Shown here one piece after another: positions 10,706-20,816 of a stretch of 64,000 nt of DNA. The notes beneath the pieces were generated by a model that did not search any database, had not been told where the DNA came from, and saw nothing but the letters and a program-made list of their open reading frames with translations. This DNA is from Cephalotus follicularis. Lineage: Eukaryota; Streptophyta; Magnoliopsida; Oxalidales; Cephalotaceae. A program made the translations under genes and the position numbers. The stretch lies in the NCBI GenBank assembly GCA_001972305.1, contig BDDD01006731.1, positions 32,875 through 96,874 of the forward strand, read 5' to 3'. Every line of letters begins with the position of its first letter. The first letter of the stretch is position 1.

Positions 10706-11730
10706 CATGGCCACGTATACGCAGTGGCATGAGTCAAATAAGAGATATGATGTCTAATACTACCAGATCACAAATCACATGCCATAGACGACATGTGATC
10801 TGGCTTAGTACCAAATCACAAATCACAAACGACATGTTAGATAACAGATAACAGTTAATAAAAACGTTATTCTTAAATTGATGCATAAGGGCCGAAACTA
10901 GTTTCTCAGATTACACGTCGACAAGACCTGTTTAACCCCCATTGGCATGCACAAAACATTCTAGCCGTAATGAGATCATATAAATCCATGACAATAATCA
11001 CACATTGGCAGTCATTGTTTCCAAAATACATAAATATCATGTTGAAAAATAATTTATTTAAAAATTTTAAATTTGCAAAATATCATACTTGCAATATTTC
11101 AAATGACACATGTTATACTAGATTTTCATAAGTTATAGGGTAGCAAAAATAAAATAGCAATTTGAATTCTATAAATTCACATAGGGTTTATTTAAGTCTA
11201 AAAACACTAAAAAAGTATCAAGTTACTTACCTGACACACTTAACCAATAAGCCATAAATATCTGAAACGAAGTATACAGCTAATAAATCAAATAAATCCC
11301 TCTAAAATAAAAAACACATTCTAACAAGCTCATGCATGATGTCATAGATGTATGTATACCCTAAGGTTCTTAGATAGTAGTTAGGTTCACTCTTTTAAAA
11401 AATAGCTTTCTTTAACGAATATTAATTTTTATCATGTTAAAATAAGCTAAAATATTAAACCGGAAAGACAAAATGTGTTTGAATATGCACCTTCCCCAAA
11501 AATTGAAAGTACAGAATACATATTAAATTTTAAAAATAACCAAAATGCCCAGAGTATCTCACAGATTCACACACATGAGAGTAGGTTTGGAAATAATAAT
11601 TTTCAACTAAAAAATTAATAACAAGTTCAAATATTATCCCAAGTTAAAATAGATATATAAAATATAAGAAATAACTTTATAGAAATTTTGGTGAAAAAAT
11701 TTTATTTTTTGGACTTGCAAATAGCTCGCA
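10706..11730 (+). repeat. Direct repeat R, copy 2
   Basis: Second copy of 6361-7386, with roughly 20 scattered differences and small indels. Unlike copy 1, its right side continues into non-repeated sequence (GCTCTCCCAGTTCGCAG), suggesting that this end is the original locus. Confidence 0.9.
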
Positions 11731-12279
11731 CGCTCTCCCAGTTCGCAGAAAATTAGATATTCAAAAACCCCAAAATTCCATATTTCACAGTTGTGAGTAA
11801 AATTCTTTAGGGCTTAGATATTCTCCAATAAGAAGTGATTAAATCATTAAAATCAAAGAGTTTGAAAGTAATCATGTAATACTACAATTGAGTGTCAAGT
11901 TTCGACAAAAATAGTTATCAAATAGTCATTTTCTGATGGCTCGAAGTTTGCAAATAGTCACAGATTTAACAATGGATTTCAAACTTCAAATTATCATAAC
12001 TTTCAAACCGCTTAATGGAATTAAGTGATGTTTGTCTCATTGGATTCATAATGAAGAGAGGATTCAAAAAAGTCTAAAGCTATCACAAGAATATTTCCTG
12101 AAAAAGAAAGACAGCTAGTGGCAAGAATTGACATTAATGTCTAAATTCTAATTTTATATGCAACATAACATGATTTCTAACAAGATTTACAAAATAGATG
12201 TCGAATTTTACCTCTTGATGATTCGCTTCAATTCCTTGCTCTTGGTGATCTTCTCCTATCTCTCTCCAGGTTTTTCTTT
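11731..12279. other. AT-rich flank, nothing recognised
   Basis: AT-rich sequence between repeat R and the MULE. No coding or RNA signal is visible. It may continue whatever unit repeat R belongs to. Confidence 0.5.
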
Positions 12280-12288
12280 TAAAAAGTA
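12280..12288. repeat. Left 9-bp target duplication of the MULE
   Basis: TAAAAAGTA here and TAAAAGGTA at 14008-14016, 8 of 9 bases matching. Nine base pairs is the standard target duplication of Mutator-like elements. Confidence 0.8.
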
Positions 12289-12660
12289 GGCATAAGTATC
12301 AAATTGCCCCCTCAACTTAGGTGCCATGCTCAAATTGTTCCCTGAACTCTATTTTGAGTCAATTGAAGACCTAAACTAATAAAATAGTATATAATTAGGA
12401 ATTCGATGGACAAAAAAGATAATAGATCTGACGTGGACTTAACTAGGCTGATCCAAGATTTAAAAATGATGAGGTGGCACTCTTGCTCAACAAGATTATG
12501 TGGCAAAATGAGTCTGCAATATGACATGGCACTAAAATTAACCATTGATTTCAAAACAACCAAGATCTAATGGTTGAAAAACAAGATTAAAGCAAAATAA
12601 CATACACCCGATTACAAAAAATTAAACACTACACCGTAACTCTAAACAATTATCAATTTT
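12289..12660 (+). repeat. MULE left terminal inverted repeat
   Basis: Pairs with 13623-14007 in inverted orientation. Shared blocks include TTAACCATTGAT, CCAAGATCTAATGG, GACGTGGACTTAACTA and ATTAAACACTACACC. Confidence 0.9.
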
Positions 12661-13622
12661 GAATGAAATCAAAGCAGTTGAACTAAGCAGCATCAAAATC
12701 CCTCCGTTCCCAACTGGAAACTCGTATCGAAACCTAACGCAACAACCAGCTTTAACTCCTCGCCTCCCTCCAATACCTCATCCTCAACATTGTCTCCTCC
12801 TTAGGACTCAATCCATCCAACTCCTATCCTCCTTCCACCCCAAACCCTTCACTCCCACTCCTCTTCTTCCCTCCCCAAGCTCGACCCCAAACCCAACCCT
12901 ATCCGAACCCCACCCTTCCCCGATACCAATCTCTCCCTAGTCCACTCCAAAGACGATGACGACGACATCAGCAACCATCTCATTGACTTGGGCGTAGCCC
13001 GCTTTCCATGGTGAGGGCCATGGTGGCCTCTGTCTAATACAACGAGCGCCTTTCACGATGATAGACTCGTCGATAGTTTTGAGGAAAATAGAGAATGAAG
13101 AAACCATGACATCAGCGGAGAAGGTGGTGCCGAGAGAGCTCGAGGGCGAGTCCGGGGCGATGCTAACGATCGAGCTGGCGTTGAGGTCAATGACGGATGA
13201 TAACATAGGGGTAGAATTGGAAGAATGTTTTTTTGTTGAGGAAATCTAGGGTTATGGTATTAAGCATTGACAGGTTCACGTTGAATAAGGAATTACCTGA
13301 TGGTGATCAGTATCTACAACAGGAATAAGAGATGGTCAACAGGTGTCAAAATCAAAATCAAAATCAAAATCAAAGTTAAGTGTGGATGGGGAGAGGCAAA
13401 GAAGGTGGAGGGATGATGGGGATGATACGAGGCGAAGGAGGAGGGATGATGATGCATGGACAGCCACAATTAAATGTTGGGATAATGGAAATGAAAATGA
13501 GGACTAAAGAGGATGATTTGGAGGATTTGGAGGCAATATTGAATAAGAAGTCATTTATGGTGATGCAGAAGTCTAAGACTGGTGAGGAATTATTGGACCT
13601 TATTCAACAACCTACAATGATG
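12661..13622. pseudogene. Captured host-gene fragment(s) in the MULE, unidentified
   Basis: GC-rich sequence unlike the AT-rich flanks. One plus-strand frame near 12870-13013 has proline-rich then acidic text (DPKPNPIRTPPFPD, then SKDDDDDISNHLIDLGVARF) and ends at a stop after FPW. Another block (13058-13249) reads SAEKVVPRELEGESG and AMLTIELALRSMTDD. A third (13480-13631) reads RTKEDDLEDLEAILNKKS and TGEELLDLIQQPT. A CAAAAT hexamer repeat lies at about 13348-13373. These may be separate exons or different source genes, in different frames. I do not recognise the donor. The proline/serine-rich start could be an organelle-targeting region, which is a guess. Confidence 0.6.
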
Positions 13623-14007
13623 AATTGGTAATTGTTTAGGTTTAGGGTTAGGGTGTAGTGTTTAATTTATTATAACCGGGTGTATCTTATATTGCTTTGA
13701 TCTTGTTTCTTAGCCATTAGATCTTGGTAGTTTTTAGTTGACTTCAATCAATGGTTAATTTTAGTGCCACATCATATTGTAGACTCATTTTGCCGTATAA
13801 TCTTGCTAAGCATGAGTGTTACATCAGCATTTTTAAATTTTGGGTCAACTTAGTTAAGTCCACGTCAAATCTGATATATTTTCCGTACATCGATTTCCTA
13901 ATTTGATATCGTTTTATTAGTTTAGGTACTCAATAGACCCAAAATAGAGTTCATAAGGTAATTTGTTCATAACACTTAAGTTGAGGGGGTAATTTAATAC
14001 TTATACC
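13623..14007 (-). repeat. MULE right terminal inverted repeat
   Basis: Inverted partner of 12289-12660, ending outward in the reverse complement of GGTATAAGTATTAAATTA. It is followed directly by the target duplication TAAAAGGTA. Confidence 0.9.
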
Positions 14008-14016
14008 TAAAAGGTA

Positions 14017-14252
14017 TAGAAAACTTAATAATGATGATTGAAACTAACTCTAAAACCCAAAGACCTACTAAAAAAAATTAAATTATTATAATATCAATTT
14101 AATATAATAATGATTTATTATGTATTTCAAAGAAAGTTATCTATTGATTGGAGTTAATGATATATACGGTTGGAATTAAAGTGAATAATTTTTTTTTTAT
14201 TCACCCTAGTTTATGTCAGCAACTTAGAATGATATGGCTTCAATCGTTGTTG
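14017..14252. other. AT-rich flank, nothing recognised
   Basis: AT-rich sequence between the MULE and the SINE-like element. I see no gene or RNA in it. Confidence 0.5.
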
Positions 14253-14470
14253 TTTTTTTTTAGGAAGTATTACCTATATATGAGTAGTTAAGTACGTACT
14301 AGAGTCTCACATCAAATACGAACTGACAAAATTACGGCTTTATATGTAGTAGAACAATATTTACTTCCATACAAGTATTGTTTTATGTAGTATTGAACCT
14401 CAACCTCATAAATATCGAAACATGTGTAAGTAATGCACTAACTCACTCTACCAGCTGAGATGTTAGTAGT
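14253..14470 (-). mobile_element. tRNA-derived SINE-like element
   Basis: On the minus strand it starts with a tRNA-like head. CATCTCAGCTGGTAGAGTG resembles the RNA polymerase III A box, and 58 bp later GAGGTTGAGGTTCAATAC resembles a B box. About 140 bp of AT-rich body follows, ending in a run of eight A (plus 14255-14262, T run). Size and order fit plant tRNA-type SINEs. I did not find convincing target duplications. There is no reverse transcriptase; such elements borrow LINE machinery. Confidence 0.55.
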
Positions 14471-14652
14471 TGTAATATGTAAAGGAGGACTAGAAGATCT
14501 TATATATCAGAGCAATTCTGGGTCGTATCAATGCTAGAGTAGTAATTTATTTTTCCATTTCCACAAATTTCAACTAGTTAAGGAAATAAAATATTAAAAA
14601 AAAAGCCAATATTTTCTTAGTCTAATGACACTTCTCATTCCAGTACATAAAA

Positions 14653-15151
14653 GTTGATGCAAAAATCAACTCCTCAACAGTACCCTATGTGTAGAGCTTT
14701 GATTTGTTGGGGGAAAACACTGCGAACGCTCCGAGAAAGGATTTTGGATGTTGTTTGATTGTCTTCCCAGCACAAAGAAAGCAAACTAGACGAATGTCCA
14801 CGAGGTTTCACTCCCGGGGACTCTCCGATGCTTAAGTCAGTGAAGGCAGAGAAAACAACAATAAGGTTCTTTGAGTATATCAAAATGGCGGACCTGTGTA
14901 ATCTGTTGCTTCGTAGTATTTATGGTGGTGCTTTGCTGTAACTGCCTTGCTTGACTTGCGGAGATGATTATTGTACCCCTAGGAAATGCCGAGTATCTCG
15001 TCATTTCCCTGATTTTACGCCGGAGCATTATTGTGCGTTATCTTTTCAGATTGTAAACGTCCGACCACGTGTCTGTAGCTCTAAAGGACATTTGTCTTTT
15101 TTTCCAGAGGACACGTGACGGTATATTTTGAGTAGAATTTTTCCCATACCA
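14653..15151 (-). mobile_element. Tat-lineage LTR (3' LTR of copy I)
   Basis: Matches the LTRs at 25224-25721 and 50113-50613. On the minus strand it starts TGGTATGGGAAAAATTC and ends at TTGATTTTTGCATCAAC. It lies downstream of the minus-strand integrase remnant, hence a 3' LTR. A purine-rich CCATGGGGGCATA block precedes it as polypurine tract. There is no dyad cluster in this LTR. Confidence 0.75.
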
Positions 15152-15352
15152 TATGCCCCCATGGTCTTCATTTTCTAGGCTTGGTAGAGAAAGGAGACCA
15201 TTTATGGCTTGGCTTAGAGTAGGGCTTGCGGTCAGTTCATTAATCATACTGATGTGTCCTTTGCGCCTTATTTTTTGGCCCAAATCTTCTTGACCCAAGT
15301 CTGGCATTAATTATGACGCGAAAGAGTAAGCGTCAGTAACGCTTGTGCCTTT
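15152..15352. other. Tat 3' untranslated region between LTR and Cassandra
   Basis: Non-coding Tat sequence shared with copy II (25722-25922). It is interrupted by the Cassandra insertion and resumes after it. Confidence 0.6.
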
Positions 15353-16224
15353 TGTGACACCACACTTAAGAGTGGACAAGGAGACAGAGCTCTCCATGTG
15401 ATGAAGCCATCCTGAGGAAAGAGCTCTCGATGCCATCCTAAAGGAAAGTGCTCACCATGAGATAAAGCCGCCCTTATGACAGGAATGAATCGGATCCATC
15501 GAAATGGGGGAGAAGTATGACTGCGTTATATAAGAAATAATCCTAGAACCTAATCATATGAGGCGCCTTTTGATGGATTGGCTGAGGAGTTAGTGGAAAC
15601 TCCAAAGTTAAGCGTGCTGCGCTCAGGGCAAAACCAGGATGGGTGACCTCCTGAGAAGTCTTACCAATCCATCAAGTAGGACAAAACTGTGATGCCTGTC
15701 GGGCAAAAGCGGACAATCTCTCATGTGGTTAAGGATTGGATCAGGTCTTTACAATTGGTATCAGAGACGGACCCCATCCAGTAGATGTGGTTTGGGGACG
15801 AACCAGACGGAAGCTGGTGGGCCTGTGACACCCCGCTTAAGAGTGGGCAAGGAGACAGAGCTCTCTACGTGATGAAGCCATCCTGAGGAAAGAGCTCTCG
15901 ATGCCATCCTAAAGGAAAGTGCTCACCATGAGATGAAGCCGCTTTTGTGACAGGAATGAACCGGATCCATCGAAATGGGGAAGAAGTATAACTGTGTTAT
16001 ATAAGAAATGATCCTAGAACCTAATCATATGAGGCACCTTTTGATGGATTGGCTGAGGAGTTAGTGGAAACTCCAAAGTTAAGCGTGCTACGCTCAGGGC
16101 AAAACCATGATGGATAACCTCTTGGGAAGTCTTACCAATCCATCAAACAGGACAAAACTGTGATGCCTGTTGGGCAAAAGCGGACAATCTCTCATGTGGT
16201 TAAGGATCAGATCAGGTCTTTACA
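15353..16224 (+). mobile_element. Cassandra TRIM element, copy I
   Basis: Two direct LTRs of 401 bp (15353-15753 and 15824-16224), starting TGTGACACC and ending GTCTTTACA. Only 70 bp lies between them, opening with ATTGGTATCAGAGAC, a primer-binding site for initiator tRNA-Met. Each LTR carries 5S rRNA-like sequence, the hallmark of Cassandra. Flanks CCTTT and TCTTT could be a 5-bp target duplication with one mismatch. No protein is encoded. The LTRs differ by several percent, so this is not a recent insertion. It sits inside the 3' region of the Tat element. Confidence 0.9.
15570..15672 (+). other. 5S rRNA-like domain in Cassandra LTR
   Basis: Contains AAAGTTAAGCGTGCT, like the 5S A box, and 25 bp later AGGATGGGTGACCTCCTG, like the 5S C box, in correct order and spacing for an internal RNA polymerase III promoter. 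The flanking stem sequence differs from true 5S, so it is not a functional 5S gene. The second LTR (16043-16147) and copy II hold the same domain. Confidence 0.85.
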
Positions 16225-16578
16225 TCTTTTCACTTGTCGCGCATTGCCTCTTCGTTTCCCACACCTGATTTGATGGGCCGATCTCAACCGTTTAACATAG
16301 TAGAGATCCAAAGGTGTGAGAGCAATCTAGGGTTCTTTAAATTCCCTCTTCTTCTGAAGAAAGCTTCGTTACTCTTCCTTATCTTCCATAAGCTTGTGTG
16401 TTCTTAAATTCTTCAGCTTTCCCAATTTTCAAACTAATCTTTCTTCCAATCTTCTTCCTCAAAGAACTCAGGTGAACTATTTTTCCTTGTTCACCTTATA
16501 AATCTGTTCAGGTCACCCAAGGCTTTTTCTCGGCTTCTGTATTTATGTCCCTCTCTCTCTCTCTTCACAAAGCTCGAA

Positions 16579-18968
16579 ATGGCTAGAACCAAACAAACTA
16601 AAAGATTTATTAGAACTCCTGAAGAGGAAGGCCGTGCAGTTGGACAGGTCACCGTCGGCGAGCATCCTCTCAGCTTCAAGGAGGACGTGGAAGCCACTGT
16701 TGCAGGTGCCACAGATGTTGCCGCCACTGAGCCTAGAACCCTGGTTTTTAGAGCCTCATTCGATAAAAGTGTGCTTCGCCCTATAAAAATGGAGGAACTA
16801 GCCAAGAAATATTGCTTCCCGAGGAGCCTAGAATACCCACTTCCTTGAGATCCCAAAGAGGTTATAGAGAGTAAACCCAGCCTCTTTATGGTATTCGTGG
16901 ATGCTTTAGAGGATGGTCTGAGGCTTCCCTTACCAACATTTTCCATAGCAATTCTGAGGCACTACCAGATCCACCCTTCGATGCTTCAAGCTTAATCCTA
17001 GGGCTTCATCATTGGTTTCTTGGTGAGGTGCTTGGAGACGGGGGTGACCGCAACGGTTGGACTATTCAGAGAATGCTTCTCTAGACAAGCGCGATTTTTA
17101 CTTCAAGTCAAGCGTTAGTCAAGCCAATAAGCTATTGGTGGAACCCACCAAATTCGTCAAGGGTTGGAGGGGTAGGTATTTCATTGTTAGGAACCTCCCC
17201 GATTTCACCCCTTGCCCATGGTGCGATTCATTGGACACTCAACGCCTCAATCAGAGGTCAACTTTGTCCGAGGCTGGGAAGGCGGATTTGGTGAAACTTT
17301 CTGCACTGGCTCCAAAGGAGGTGAACTCCGCAGTATGGGAGGATCGCTAGCGCCAAGTCGGGCTGAGCATGTTCTCTGGTCGGCGGGCTCGTTTGGACGA
17401 GGAAAAGGAGGTCCATGCCAGGACAGAGAGAGAGGGGGTTCAAGATACACGAGATGTGTTATTGAGGGGGAGAGCCGTATTAAGTCTTCCTCTAGATATA
17501 ATGTCTTCGTTTTTTATTTTATTTTAAACTCTGCTTCTTGACATATTTCTAACTTTTTCTTTGTGATTCCGTGCAAGGATGGCATCTTGGAAACCCACCA
17601 TTGACGTCATAAGGGCTGCTCGGGAGCAAGCGAGGGCTACATCCGAGGTGGAGAGACAAACGGCTCTTTAAAAAGCTGCGATGGCGAAGGAGAAGAGAGC
17701 AGCGAAGGAGGCCACTGCTGTTGTTAAGGCCGCTGAGGCCGAAGCTAGGGCTGCTGTTGAAGCCAAGGCTGCCGAGGCAAAGGCTAGGGCTGTCGCTGAG
17801 GCCACCAGGACCGAGATCGCTACGTTAAAAATAAAGGCCGATGATCCTCCATCATGTCCGTCCAAAAAGCAAAGGAGGACAAACCAGGAAAGTGTGTCTC
17901 GGGAAGGGCCTCCCGAGGTAAGCCTTCAGGATCCTGTCTGCCCCGATGCGCCCGAAGAATTCGACTGGATAAGAGGGATTCTTGAAGAGCTCGGCAACTC
18001 TGGTGTTAGCTTAAGAACGCAGGGGGTGGCAATCGAGCTCGGCAGGTCGGGCCTTTTTCCCGCTGAGATGGAGGCAAGGAAGAGCTGGACCGTCGACCAG
18101 ATGTGGACCCATCTTTTTCAAAGCAACTTAATGGTTTGCAGCTTCCACTCATTTTCTCTTTAAGTGAATTCTTTGCTCCTCCTTTGATCTTGGGCTTTCT
18201 TTTCCAGGCTCTGGGCAACGCCTACCTTCTGCAAGGGAGTACCAAAGACGATTATGCACTGATTCAGCAGCTTCATGCTAAAAATGCGGAGCTCAAGAGG
18301 TCATCTGATGAGGCTCGCTCCCAGCTGGAGGAGGTGCTCGAGGCCCAAGAGTCTGTCCTAGGGTAGAAGAGGCAGGTTGTTGAAGCTTTGGGGAAGGAGA
18401 AGGCAGAGAAGGCAAAAGTTGAATGGGACTTCGCGAACGTCAGTAGGATGTTCCATGCATTGGATGAGAAGTTCTCTGGATACCGGAGCAGGGACGAAGC
18501 TCAGGTCAAGAAGGCGGTGGATAAAGCCCTCTTAGATTTCAAGGCCTCAGACGAGTTCTGTGGTACTTTGTCCAAAGTCGCGGACTACTTCAAGGCCTCT
18601 AAAGGTTTCACCAAGGAGGTCCTTAAGGAATCCGTGGCACTTTATCGCCGTGGATTTTATACCTGCCGCCACTTGGTCGGATGCCATCCAGAGCTTCCCC
18701 TGGACTCTATTATTTGTGGTCCATAGGTAACCAAGTTTGACTTCCTTCCTTATGGGTTGATGAAGTAGAACAAGAAGCTCTTCAGGCCTATGAGGAAGAA
18801 CAACACCGTGCTCAGGGATCTGAGGGGTGCCCTAGAGCAGATCTTCCTGGTGCAATGGTTCTGTATACTGATCCTGCCGAGGACCCCAGTTTTGTACCTG
18901 TGGTCGAGGACCCTCCAATTCCTCATTCTCCAATTGTACATAACATCCCTTCAGGGGATGAAACTTAG
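16579..18968 (+). pseudogene. Tat-element antisense extra ORF, copy I
   Basis: Coding-like DNA on the strand opposite to the element's pol genes, between integrase and 3' LTR. It opens with MARTKQTKRFIRTPEEEG. It continues with blocks typical of the plant 'putative gypsy type transposon' family: LRLPLPTFSIAILRHYQIHP, then FVKGWRGRYFIVRNLPDF. Then come an Ala/Glu/Lys-rich coiled coil (17681-17830) with a KKQRR basic patch, a second coiled coil (18250-18366), and a tail ending near 18968. Intron-like edges such as TTTTCCAG before GCTCTGGGC (18208) suggest a spliced gene, as known for extra ORFs of Tat elements such as Grande. Function unknown. It looks broken in a few places. Confidence 0.7.
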
Positions 18969-19063
18969 AATAGGATTTCTTCTTTGTTGCTTTTCCATTT
19001 TTTGTAACTTGTACTTTTTAAACAATTATGCTTTTGCTTTTGTAATGTAATTTTTCTTCAAGC

Positions 19064-19069
19064 AATAAA
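19064..19069 (+). terminator. Poly(A) signal after the extra ORF
   Basis: AATAAA in AAGCAATAAAATAC, about 95 bp downstream of the last coding-like codon and on the same strand. It is also present in copy II at 29631-29636. Confidence 0.5.
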
Positions 19070-19084
19070 ATACAAAGCTTTGGC

Positions 19085-19950
19085 ATCTCTGGACTTTCTT
19101 ATTCCCTTATGAATTTTTTCTTTGCATGCTTTTGTAGCTTCATCCGAGCTTGGGTAATTCCCTTAGGAATTTTTAAAATAAGTCATAGAAACTTAACTTT
19201 CGCTTCTTTTGAGCATTGCAATTCCCCTTAGGAAATTTTACTTAGTCTATTTTATAGACTTCTTGTGTTGTGGTCTTACAGTTTTCTGACCTAGTTACCT
19301 AAGCTTTCTAGCCCCTGTAGGACACTTTATATCAAAAGCACTTAGGCAAAGAGACTTGGTCTTTCCGAGTTCTTAAGTGTTTTCATGCCAAGTATAAGGT
19401 ATGGTCTGGCAAGTTCTTGTGGTATTGCAAACCAGGGGTCTGATTTTTTCCGACCAAGTCGTTTGAGCTTGCAGCCCTCGTAGGGGAACTTGTTTGAAAG
19501 TGCTCAGTCCAACGAACTTGATTGTTGCAAGTTCTTATGGATTCGCCTCTCAAAACACTATATTGGTCTGGTTGGACAAGTTGTTATGGGATTTCCGACC
19601 AGTGTCTGCGCCCTTGGGAGTCTTATTGCTTCCTTAGAAGTCTTTTAATTGTTCCCTTAGGAAACTTTCAAAATTTTTGTATTTTTGCATTACTCCCTTA
19701 GGAGTCTTTTGTTGATAAACTTTGGGTTCACCTCGGATGGAGTCTTTGGTGCTCCTCGGACGGGAGTCTTTGGTGCTCCTCGGATAGGAGTCTTTGGTGC
19801 TCCTTGGATGGGAGTCTTTGTTGATTTGAGACCTCGGTCTGTTCGAGACGTTAGTCTGTATTTGTTTACTCCCTTAGGAGTTTTACATATTCGCGAGACT
19901 TAGAGAGCTCGTGTCCTGTATCAAGGCCTGCTCTAATTTCTCCCTTGGGA
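19085..19950 (+). repeat. Scattered CCCTTAGGA words and a 25-bp tandem
   Basis: At least eight variants of TTCCCTTAGGAA or CTCCCTTAGGAG lie between 19105 and 19950. A 25-bp unit GTCTTTGGTGCTCCTCGGA(N) is tandem near 19741-19815, with one more unit here than in copy II. Non-coding 3' region of the extra ORF. Confidence 0.6.
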
Positions 19951-20159
19951 GCATGGTCAGACAAGCTTGTAGTAAAGCTTCTTGACTGAAGGAACTAATC
20001 GGTGGCCGTTCAGAGGCTTAAGGACTTGAACATTGGGCCTCTGGTTCCTTGTAAACTTGGAACTATAATCTTGAACATGCTCTTTTAGAAGAAAAAATTC
20101 ATCTTTAATGATATTCTTGAATTTTGAAAATATGTAAATACTTGCACTAGTCATTGATA

Positions 20160-20816
20160 GTACTTCCTTAGGTACTCAACATTCAAAGCCATAGGAATCT
20201 CCCTGTCCCCCAGAGTTTAAAGTTTGAATGTTCCTGGTCGGAGCACTCTTTTAACCTTGTAGGGCCCTTCCCAATTCAGAGCTAACTTTCCTCTGGTACC
20301 GGTATGATCAGCTATTGCCGCATTGCGGAGGACTAGATCTCCTTCCCTTAGTGGTTTGGGATTTACCCTTTTGTTGTAATAATGGCTCACCCTCAATTGG
20401 TATGCTGCTACTTTGATGGTTACCTTATCTCTGAGCTATTCCACTAAGTCAATGAGGTTTCTCAATCCTTCTTCATTATTTTCTTCACTGAAATACACAA
20501 CTCTAGGTGAATGCACTCCAATTTCCACCAATATCATAGCTTCTACTGCAAAACAAAGGCTGAATGGGGACTCGCCAATTGTGGTCCGAGGAGTGGTTCT
20601 GTAAGCCCATAACACACTTGGTAGCTCCTCTGTCCATCTTCCCTTTCTATCTTCAAGACGCTTTTTTAACCTTGAGATGATTACTCTGTTAATGACAACG
20701 GCCTGGCCATTGCTCTGGGCGTAGGCTACTGAGGCAAGCCTGTGCTCAATTCTCCATTCTTTGCAAAAATCCAAGAAAGCCTAGAAATAAAACTGTTTCC
20801 CATTTTCAGAGACTAT
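20160..20816 (-). pseudogene. Tat integrase remnant, copy I
   Basis: Minus-strand text typical of Tat integrase: a core block with ASVAYAQSNGQAVVINR, then RWTEELPSVLWAYRTTPRTT and IGESPFSLCFAVEAMI. In the family this enzyme inserts element DNA into chromosomes. Only the second half is readable here, because the upstream part falls in the corrupted tract. A fossil piece with several breaks. Confidence 0.75.

Larger units (their letters stand above)
12289..14007. mobile_element. Pack-MULE (Mutator-like element with captured DNA)
   Basis: A 1.72 kb non-autonomous DNA transposon. Its long terminal inverted repeats (12289-12660 and 13623-14007) match over nearly their full length, apart from scattered changes and small indels. 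The ends read GGCATAAGTATCAAATTG and, inverted, GGTATAAGTATTAAATTA. A 9-bp target duplication flanks it. The interior (12661-13622) is clearly more GC-rich than its surroundings and looks like captured host-gene DNA. No transposase is encoded, so mobilisation would need a MuDR-type enzyme in trans. Confidence 0.9.

Noticed and set aside
12659-13249. Several short open frames inside the MULE as real genes
   Set aside because: They overlap, change frame and lack a recognisable domain. Treated as captured, decayed host fragments.
14389-14470. tRNA gene
   Set aside because: Only the A and B box regions are tRNA-like. No cloverleaf with anticodon stem and acceptor pairing could be drawn, so it fits a SINE head.
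15570-15672. 5S rRNA gene
   Set aside because: A and C box sequence is present, but the rest does not match 5S, and it lies inside both LTRs of a Cassandra element.
17247-17865. Minus-strand open frames opposite the Tat extra ORF
   Set aside because: They mirror the plus-strand coiled-coil and Gly/Pro-rich coding text and show no domain of their own.
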